From assembly GCA_036704045.1 (NCBI GenBank), contig DATNQM010000016.1, positions 17,982 to 81,981 on the forward strand: a stretch of DNA of 64,000 bases, in the 5' to 3' direction. The notes beneath the pieces are model-generated. The model had not been told where the DNA came from. It saw only the letters and a program-made list of their open reading frames with translations, and did no database searches. The position numbers and the translations under genes are program-made. The stretch comes from Ancylothrix sp036704045 (lineage in GTDB: Bacteria > Cyanobacteriota > Cyanobacteriia > Cyanobacteriales > Oscillatoriaceae). Below, piece after piece: positions 54,471-62,400 of this stretch (position 1 is the stretch's first letter; every line of letters starts with the position of its first letter).

Positions 54471-54501
54471 AAAACCTAGTTTCCTAAAGAAACCAGGTTT
54501 T
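54471..54501 (-). terminator. Hairpin after fabG
   Basis: AAAACCTAGTTTC (54471-54483) pairs with GAAACCAGGTTTT (54489-54501) except for one base. Member of the AAACCnGGTTT hairpin family, 55 bases past the fabG stop. Confidence 0.65.
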
Positions 54502-54555
54502 TAAAAACACAACTAAGACCTATTTCTATGTCACCGGCAAGAAAGCAAAAAAGCC

Positions 54556-55320
54556 TCAAGCCATCACCATACCTCCATCCACATTAAACACTTGACCAGT
54601 TATATAAGCCGCCGCAGGATCAGCAGCCAAAAAGCGAACCATACCGGCAACTTCTTCTGGCTGACCATACCGGCCCAGCGGAATAAACTTTAAAATTTCA
54701 TCAGACTTCAAATTACTCGTCATATCCGTAGAAATAAACCCAGGCGCAACAGCATTTACCGTAATACCGCGAGAAGCAAATTCCTTAGCCACCGTCTTTG
54801 TAAAGCCAATCACCCCAGCCTTTGCAGCGCTGTAATTTGCTTGGCCGGGGTTGCCCATTTGACCGGCCACCGAAGCAATATTAATAATTCGTCCCGAACG
54901 CTGTTTTAACATCAACTTACTAACAGCTTTTGTGCATAAAAACACGCCCGACAAATTCAAATCTATTACCGATTGCCAATCTTCTAACTTCATTCTTAAC
55001 AACAAAGTATCTCTGGTAATACCGGCATTATTTACCAACACATCAACTCTGCCCCATTTTTCTGTCACCGCATCAAAAAGAGACTCTACTTGTTCAGGCT
55101 TTGAAACATCTGCTTGCAACGCCAAAGCCTCACCACCTTGGCCCATAATTTCTGTAACAATTTCATCCGCAGCCGCACTTGAAGAAGCATAATTAATAGC
55201 AACCTTTGCCCCTTGTGTTGCTAAGGCCAAAGCAATAGCGCGACCAATACCTCGACTCGCGCCGGTGACGATGGCAACTTTATCTTGTAACTGTTGTAAA
55301 TTTTCTGGCAATTTTTCCAT
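54556..55320 (-). CDS. fabG: 3-oxoacyl-ACP reductase
   Basis: 254 residues. Short-chain dehydrogenase of fatty-acid elongation, NADPH-dependent. Cofactor loop TGASRGIGRAIA, NNAG (DVLVNNAGITRDTL), catalytic Ser in INIASVAG, Tyr and Lys in YSAAKAG, C-terminal GQVFNVDGGMVM. Length and motifs, including TRDTLLLRMK after NNAG, are those of true FabG rather than a generic SDR. Stands alone on the strand. Confidence 0.95.
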   Translation of the reverse strand: MEKLPENLQQLQDKVAIVTGASRGIGRAIALALATQGAKVAINYASSSAAADEIVTEIMGQGGEALALQADVSKPEQVESLFDAVTEKWGRVDVLVNNAGITRDTLLLRMKLEDWQSVIDLNLSGVFLCTKAVSKLMLKQRSGRIINIASVAGQMGNPGQANYSAAKAGVIGFTKTVAKEFASRGITVNAVAPGFISTDMTSNLKSDEILKFIPLGRYGQPEEVAGMVRFLAADPAAAYITGQVFNVDGGMVMA

Positions 55321-55811
55321 TACAAATCCCTAATCAAATCTAAACACTAATCAACGTTGTTAGAAATTGTTACCATCTCATAACTCAATAATTTTAGGAT
55401 TATTCTTCACCCACAAGCAAGTAGTTACACAAAAACTAATTTTGTTGATCGCCAAGCCGAAAAAAGGGAAGAAACCGGCCAAGTTTCAGATTTTCTCTAG
55501 CTATTTGATCAACCAATAAAGTTTTTTTGCTACAGGTAAGCAAGTTTTTCTTAGCAGCCGGTATCAACTTTAACTAGAGAAATTCCCCACCTCTGTGTAA
55601 CCATCTTTCCTCCCGAACTTGGGCCAGCTTAATGCAAATTTTTTTCAATTAATTAGAATTTTTGAAACAAAAAGCAATCAAAACTTTACATAGCTCAACA
55701 AGTACCCCAAAAAACATTAAGGTTCATTGCGAAAAGAGCAATAAACCAAACAGGTTATGATAACTTCTATCAGAGAAAGCAAAGGTTGCAGAACAAAAGA
55801 GGGAGAACACT
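55321..55811. other. Intergenic region, no gene seen
   Basis: 490 bases between fabG (minus) and a small plus-strand gene. AT-rich, with AAGAAACCGGCCAAG and AGCAGCCGGTATC the only GC-rich points. No reading frame with a ribosome site or recognisable RNA. Confidence 0.45.
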
Positions 55812-56012
55812 TTGAATCCGCATCTGCTTCAACAATCCAAAGACTTAAATCGTGAAAATATCGGTGAGTATGTAGCCCACCTTCAGCTACACATGACTTT
55901 ACAAGCCCGGAATTTACTTCCCAAACTAACCCAAGCAACAGACAGCCGAGAACAGCTTTTACAGCAAACCCAGGCAGATTTTGAGAAATTTGTTTCTCGT
56001 ACCCCCCTATAG
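55812..56012 (+). CDS. Small helical hypothetical protein (66 aa)
   Basis: Starts at TTG with GGGAGA about 7 bases upstream. Predicted helical and Gln/Leu-rich (LLQQSKDLNRENIGEYVAHL). A well-formed intrinsic terminator 48 bases downstream supports a real transcript. The opposing 100-residue frame overlapping it has no such support. Family not recognised. Confidence 0.6.
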   Translation: MNPHLLQQSKDLNRENIGEYVAHLQLHMTLQARNLLPKLTQATDSREQLLQQTQADFEKFVSRTPL

Positions 56013-56059
56013 GTTGCAACGTTAAAGGGTTGCAAAAAAACCTAAAATATGCTTTAAAG

Positions 56060-56085
56060 TCAGAGCTTTTCTGCTCTGATTTTTT
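56060..56085 (+). terminator. Intrinsic terminator of the small gene at 55812
   Basis: TCAGAGC (56060-56066) pairs with GCTCTGA (56073-56079), six-base loop, followed by six T. Confidence 0.8.
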
Positions 56086-56129
56086 ATGCTTTTCTGAGAA
56101 AGCAGCAGAAAAACCCCATCAATCAAACC

Positions 56130-57671
56130 ATGCGTCTTAACTCCATTCAACCGGCTATTCTTTTCAGCCTTACCACCCTCGCCAGTGGCAATTTAACAAC
56201 CACCGCCACCGCCAATACTCTATCCCCACTCAACGGCGAAATTTCCCACCAAGCGGCTGATTTACAACAGTACCCCCTAGAAATTGCAGAAACTAACCCA
56301 AGCATTTCTCCTAATTTTGCTAACCAAAACCCTATTTTTTCTCAAAATTTAACCGGCAAAACTATCAAACAAATTCAGATTCAATTTGTTAACTCTGAAG
56401 GGGAAACTATAGACGAAAATAATAAAGTTATTGAAGGAAAAACCCGCAAAGATTTTATTGAAGCAGAATTAAAAGTTAAAGTCGGTCAAACTTTTAACCC
56501 AGAGTTAATTGAACAAGATATTTGGCGACTACGGCGGCTTGATATTTTCAGCAAAGTCTATGTTTCTTATGCTGAAGATTCGGCCGGTGTAACTATTATT
56601 TATAACCTAGAAGAACGCCAGTATGGTAATTTTTCCTTTGGGGGTGGAAATAGCGGCGATATCGGTTTATATGGCAGAATTGGCTATCGCCACACCAACC
56701 TCAATGGGCTTAATGATCAACTACGACTTAATACTCAAATCAGCGCTAAAGACTTTCAATATCGGGCCGGTTTTATTAGCCCTTATCGCCGATTTCAACC
56801 CAACCGTTTTGGTTATACTGCCCAAATATTTCGTAACCGAAACTTTTCTGATACTTTTAACGATGACATTGATTTACCAAATGGTGATGACATGAGAGAA
56901 GGGAGATTTGGAGTTAGTGTTGGGTTATTGCATGATATTGGGGATTGGAATAGCCAACTTGCTTTAAATTACACCCGAATTAGTATTCGTGATCAAGATT
57001 GGCGAGTGCAAAATATTGATAAATTTGGCAATCCTATTAGTCTTAGTAATACTGGTATTGATGACTTATTTACGGTTTCTTTTGGAATTGCGCTAGATCA
57101 ACGTAATCGCCCTTCAAATGCTTTTCAAGGCTCCTTGCTGAGTTTTAGTACCGAGCAATCGATTCCTGTAGGGTTAGGAGAAGTTTTTATGAACCGTTTA
57201 AGGGCAAATTATATTCAATATTTGCCTTTAAATTGGCTTGGGGCCGGAAAAATTGATGTAGAAAAAGACCCAGAATTAGCGGAAGTTTTGGCATTTAATG
57301 TTCAAGCCGGCACTATAATAGGTGATGTAATTCCTGCTGAAACATTTAATCTGGGTGGATTAAATTCGGTGCGAGGATATGCAGGTTCTGAACTTGCCAG
57401 CGGGCGCAGTTTTTTGTTAGGAAGTATGGAATATCGGTTTCCAATTATTAGGCCGGTGGCGGGGGTAGTATTTGCCGATTTTGGTACAGATTTTAATACA
57501 GGAGATAGTATTTTAGGAGAACCTGGGCCGGTGAGAAATAAACCGGGAACGGGTTTCGGGTATGGAATTGGTGTCAGAGTCAAATCTCCTATTGGTTTGA
57601 TTCGCGGCGATTTAGGCATCAACGATCAAGGAGATATTCGCTTTGAAATTACCACCGGCCACAGGTTTTAA
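56130..57671 (+). CDS. Omp85/BamA-family outer membrane protein with one POTRA domain
   Basis: 513 residues. Signal peptide (1-28, after the TATAN region), a low-complexity linker, one POTRA domain (about 75-160; IKQIQIQFVNSEG, RKDFIEAELKVKVGQTF, DIWRLRRLDIFSKVYV), and a 16-strand barrel (165-513) with the Omp85 motifs NLGGLNSVRGY and a C-terminal aromatic ITTGHRF. It is likely to insert or transport proteins or lipids at the outer membrane. Bacterial BamA has five POTRA domains and typical cyanobacterial Omp85 three; one is unusually few, so it resembles TamA/FhaC-like or patatin-associated paralogues. Barrel strand positions are inferred. Confidence 0.85.
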   Translation: MRLNSIQPAILFSLTTLASGNLTTTATANTLSPLNGEISHQAADLQQYPLEIAETNPSISPNFANQNPIFSQNLTGKTIKQIQIQFVNSEGETIDENNKVIEGKTRKDFIEAELKVKVGQTFNPELIEQDIWRLRRLDIFSKVYVSYAEDSAGVTIIYNLEERQYGNFSFGGGNSGDIGLYGRIGYRHTNLNGLNDQLRLNTQISAKDFQYRAGFISPYRRFQPNRFGYTAQIFRNRNFSDTFNDDIDLPNGDDMREGRFGVSVGLLHDIGDWNSQLALNYTRISIRDQDWRVQNIDKFGNPISLSNTGIDDLFTVSFGIALDQRNRPSNAFQGSLLSFSTEQSIPVGLGEVFMNRLRANYIQYLPLNWLGAGKIDVEKDPELAEVLAFNVQAGTIIGDVIPAETFNLGGLNSVRGYAGSELASGRSFLLGSMEYRFPIIRPVAGVVFADFGTDFNTGDSILGEPGPVRNKPGTGFGYGIGVRVKSPIGLIRGDLGINDQGDIRFEITTGHRF

Positions 57672-57825
57672 GAGTGTTTTTTTCATACCATATAGCCTTT
57701 AATACCATTTGATATTAAAGCTAATTTTGATATGGCTGATTGCCTTTGCTTTGTCTGCTACATCCACTATTTATTATTTTATTGTTTCTAATACCATTTA
57801 TCCAAAATCATGCAACACTCTTCGA

Positions 57826-57866
57826 CCCCTCTAGCCCCGTTTTCAAGGGGAAAGTGGGGGGGATTG
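57826..57866. repeat. CCCC/GGGG hairpin repeat
   Basis: CCCCTCTAGCCCCGTTTTCAAGGGGAAAGTGGGGGG: nested CCCC/GGGG stems like those at 32350 and 46307. Between convergent genes, probably a terminator. Confidence 0.45.
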
Positions 57867-57920
57867 AATTTTTTTTTAAATTGGTATAAATAGTCTTTAA
57901 ATTAAAGGCTAAAATTATGT

Positions 57921-59420
57921 TCAAGCAGATATAGACAAAACATCCGACTGATGGCGAATAGGAATTTTAATATTAAATTCAGTTCCACTACCAGGCGTAG
58001 AAACACAACTCAAACTTCCCCCATGTTTTTCTACAACAATTTGCCAACTAATAGAAAGCCCAATGCCAGTACCCTTACCAGGTGGTTTAGTAGTAAAAAA
58101 TGGATTAAAAATATAGCGATGAACTTCTTCTGTCATACCTGGCCCATTATCACTAATTCGGATATTTACACAATTAGAACTTATCACTTCTGTACAAATC
58201 CGAATCACACTAGGATTCATTTTAATTTCTTCAGCCGTTCTCTGACTATTCCACTCATCAATAGCATCAATAGCATTAGCAAGTAAATTCATAAAAACTT
58301 GATTCATTTCTCCAGAATAACACTCTACCTCTGGTAAACTTGGAGAATATTCTCGTACGACTTCAATCGCCGGCCGGTCTGGCTTAAACTTCAATCTACT
58401 ATGTAAAATCATTAATGTGCTATCAATCCCCTCATGGAGATTTACCACACTCATTTGAAACCCTTCTTGCCGTGCAAAATGACGCAAAGATAAAACAATT
58501 TCTCGAATACGTTCGGCCCCTAACTGCATCGATTGAAACATTTTAGCAAAATCATCTTTAATATAATCTAACTCGCTCGCTTCAATTTCTTCTTCTATCT
58601 CTTGGGGAGGATTAGGATAGTATTTTTGATAAAGGTTAAGAATATTAATAAAACTTTTTGAATATTGTATTGCATACGAAAGATTGCCATAAATAAAATT
58701 AACAGGATTATTAATTTCATGGGCAACACCAGCCACAAGCTGACCTAAAGCAGACATTTTTTCGCTTTGAATAAGCTGGCTTTGTAGCTGGTTAAGTTCC
58801 CGTAAAGAATTCTCCAGTAGTACAGCTTTTTGCCTTTCGCGCGCTTCCGAAGCCTGCAAAGCCACTTCCGCAAGCTTTCGTTCCGCAACCTCCTGTTTTA
58901 AACATTCATTAGTGCGAGAAAGTTCAGCAGTTCGAGCTTCTACCCGCGCCTCTAACTCCTCTGCCAAAAGTTGTAAAGCAGCTTGTGCTTGCTCCCGTTC
59001 AACCACTTGCGCCTGAAGCTTTTTAGTTAAATTTCGCAAATTTAAATGAGTAATAGCCCGCGCTAAAACTTCTTCATGTTGAAGTGGTTTAGTAATATAA
59101 TCAACTCCCCCAACACTAAACCCTTTAACCTTGCTTTCCGTATCATCCAAAGCCGTCATAAAAATGACAGGAATATCTTTAGTTAAATCATTAGCTTTTA
59201 AATTTTCGCAAGTTTCAAAACCGTCCATTTCCGGCATCAAAACATCAAGCAAAATTAAATCAGGCTGAGAATATTGAACTTTTTTTAAAGCACTAACTCC
59301 ACTACGGGCTACCCAAACAGTAAAGCCAGAAGCAGTCAAAAAATCTAATACCGAACCGAGATTAGTCGGCGTATCATCAACAATTAAAATTGTTCCTTTA
59401 TCTAAAGATTCTTTATTCAT
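57921..59420 (-). CDS. Receiver-domain histidine kinase
   Basis: 499 residues from the ATG at 59420 with AAAGG upstream; the open frame starts at a TTG at 59459 that overlaps the upstream gene. Receiver domain (about 8-125; IVDDTPTN, phosphoacceptor in LILLDVLMPEMDG, Lys in YITKPLQ), a coiled coil (130-235), the phosphoacceptor helix LGQLVAGVAHEINNPVNF and a full HATPase_c (NLLANAIDA, DNGPGMT, GKGTGIGLSIS). The gap to the upstream giant kinase is 19 bases, so the two are one operon and a phosphorelay between them is plausible. Confidence 0.88.
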   Translation of the reverse strand: MNKESLDKGTILIVDDTPTNLGSVLDFLTASGFTVWVARSGVSALKKVQYSQPDLILLDVLMPEMDGFETCENLKANDLTKDIPVIFMTALDDTESKVKGFSVGGVDYITKPLQHEEVLARAITHLNLRNLTKKLQAQVVEREQAQAALQLLAEELEARVEARTAELSRTNECLKQEVAERKLAEVALQASEARERQKAVLLENSLRELNQLQSQLIQSEKMSALGQLVAGVAHEINNPVNFIYGNLSYAIQYSKSFINILNLYQKYYPNPPQEIEEEIEASELDYIKDDFAKMFQSMQLGAERIREIVLSLRHFARQEGFQMSVVNLHEGIDSTLMILHSRLKFKPDRPAIEVVREYSPSLPEVECYSGEMNQVFMNLLANAIDAIDEWNSQRTAEEIKMNPSVIRICTEVISSNCVNIRISDNGPGMTEEVHRYIFNPFFTTKPPGKGTGIGLSISWQIVVEKHGGSLSCVSTPGSGTEFNIKIPIRHQSDVLSISA

Positions 59421-59439
59421 TTTGATACCTTTGACCTTC

Positions 59440-62400
59440 TTATCTAAATTGTTGAACAAATTCTATTAATTTGTCTTCTTCAAAACTTTTAGCTAATTCA
59501 AGCAATTGATTAGCAAAAGGCCCATAGTTGCTATCCATAGCTTCTAGTTTAATAGCTCTCTGCTCAATAGTTAGCAGTTCACCTTTCATCGCTAAATCGA
59601 ACAATATTGCAACCTCTTCTGAGGAGGGAGGAATCATTTCTTGATTTTGAATTTGAGAATTAGAATAAGTAGAAATACTTTCTGAACTAAAAGATGTTCG
59701 CTCCTCATAAATCCATTCTAAACCTAAATGATTACCTAAGCATTTTAATAACTCTTCTGCCCGAATTGGTTTGAGAAGAAAATCGTTACAACCGGCTTGG
59801 CAACTGCTTTCAGGATCACAAGATAAAATACTAGCAGAAGTTCCAATTACAATCTGATTTTTTAAGAGAGGAAGCTTTCGGATCTGCCTGACTGCTTCAA
59901 AGCCGTCCATCACCGGCATTACTAAGTCAATGATAATACAATCTGGTTGAAAAGAAAGCGCTTTATTTACACAGTCTTGACCATCGATTGCTTCCATTAT
60001 TTCAAATCCAATAGGAGCTAAAAGATTAACAAGTACAGAGCGATTTTCCCATCGGTCATCGACTACTAAAATTCTTCGTCTATCGCCGATAAAACTTCTA
60101 ATAATTTTTTCTGGTTCTTTTTTATTTCCGTCCCCATTTTCAACAATATTTAACTCTAATTCAAAAGAAAAAATACTGCCTTTTCCAGGAGAACTTTCTA
60201 CTTTCAATTTGCTACCCATCATCTCAACTAATTGGCAACTAATTGGCAGCCCTAGTCCTGTTCCTTCTGTCTGGCGTACTGAAGAATTGACTTGTTCAAA
60301 GGGTAGAAATATTTTTTCTAATTCCTCTTTTTTAATACCAATTCCTGTATCTTCTACTTGAAAAGAAATTTTAGCTTTCAGAGGTTGATTGTTTGCAATT
60401 TCCGATGAAAAAGATTGCTCATTTTCCAGTTTTTTTACCTTAAAAGTTACACCTCCTGTTTCCGTAAACTTCACAGCATTTCCCAGTAAATTTATAAGAA
60501 TTTGCCGCAATCTTTTTTCGTCGGCGCAGACGTAGGTGGGAAGTTTATTAAGTGGTTTGTAAATTAAAGATATTTTCTTTTGTTGGGCTCGAACTTGACA
60601 AATTTCCGATATACCTTGGAGAAAGTCAGAAAAGTGAAACTCGCTAAGGTAGAGTTCCATTTTCCCGGCTTCAATTTTAGAGAGGTCTAAAATATCATTA
60701 ATGAGTGTTAAAAGATGTTCTCCACACTGGTGAATGATATTAATACCAGAATTTTGCTGGCGGGTTAAATTTTGGTCTCGTTTAAGAATTTGGGTATAAC
60801 CTAAAATACCGTTAAGTGGTGTGCGAAGTTCGTGGCTCATGTTGGCAAGAAATTGACTCTTGGCGCGGTTGGCTGCTTCGGCTGCTTGTTCTGCTTTCTG
60901 CCGGTCTTTAATTTCTACTTCCAGTCGGGTATTTTTGGCTTCTAATTCTTCAGTTCTTTCTTTTACTTTGATTTCTAAAGTGTGATAAAGATTGGCATTT
61001 TCTAAGGCAATTGCAGCCTGTGCTGAAAGCATCCGTAATATTTCTACTCGCTTCTGTGTAAAAGCACCAATCGTTAGGTTATTTTCTAGGTAAAGAATAG
61101 CTGTCAGTTTTCCTTGGTAAAGGATCGGCGTACATAATATCGACAGTGGTTTTTCTTGAATAATATAAGAGTCTTTGTTAAATATTTCCTCTTGACTGGC
61201 ATCGTTTAAAATTACATCTTTCTGAGTTCTGGCAACATAATTTAATACTAATAGGGGTACATCTAGGTTCGTTGAGACTGGTAAAGATTCAAGCACTCGA
61301 ACCGAGTCTTTATTCCCTGCTGCTTCGATGATAAATTGTCCTTCTTTTACGAAAATTAGGGAGCCTTTTTCAGCCCCGGCATTTTCAATTAAAATCCTCA
61401 TTAATTTATCGAGCAAGTTAGCAAAAATAATTTCGCTAGAAATTGTCTGTGATGCTTTCATTACTGTTGCCAAGTCCAGAAAATCAGAGATTCCTGAACC
61501 TGTAGAAGTAATAGTTCCCTGGAGAGTATCGACTATTGTTTCATTTGTTTTTTCGCTAAATTTTTGATTAAGAACAGCCGCCAGTAATTGCGGGTATTTT
61601 TCTTCTAAATCGTCAACTTTAGCTTTCGCACCCCAGCGAATATAGCCATAGTAAGCATCCGTCATATAAGTCTTAGCAATCTTCTCTCTGCCAAGGAATA
61701 GCTGAAACTCTGCCGCCAATTCATTCGCTAAAGCTTCTTCTTGAATATATCCCTGCTCTGCGGCTCCTTTAATTGCTCGTTCGTAATAATCAATTGCTTT
61801 TTCATTCTGCCCCAAAATCCGCGCTTTTTCTGCTACAACCAAGTCATACTTATGCTGGTAATTCATCGGCGCAAGGAAAGCCCATTGATCCATTCTTTCT
61901 TGATTCTTATCCACAATATTCAAGTATTGTTCTCGATCTCGCTCTGAAACATTGGGATATTGAGCTAAAACTGCAAGAGAATAGTAGAAATTGTGTTCCA
62001 CATCTAGCATCAAACCACGCACGCCATTTACATACTTTTCTGCTAAAGCGGCATTGACAATAGACCGTTCGTAATCTTTAAACAAATAAAATCGCATCGC
62101 TTTGGCCAGATGAATTAAAAAAATAAACAACTGATTATTTGCGGCAAGCGACCATTGCAAAATTTCTTCTTCATTCAGGATTTCGCCATTACTGAGGCGG
62201 TATTGTTCCGGGGATGCGTCGAGTAAATTTAATGTTATTATTCGCAACGACTTGAGGTAAGGAATGTGCAAATATTGTTTCAATTTCAGCATTGAATCGA
62301 GGTGTTGCGCTTGCTTCTGATTTACAAAGTCCAGCGGTTCCCCAATAAAAAATATGTGGTGACAGTAGTATAAAGAGTTATAGCCACTCCACTCTATATC

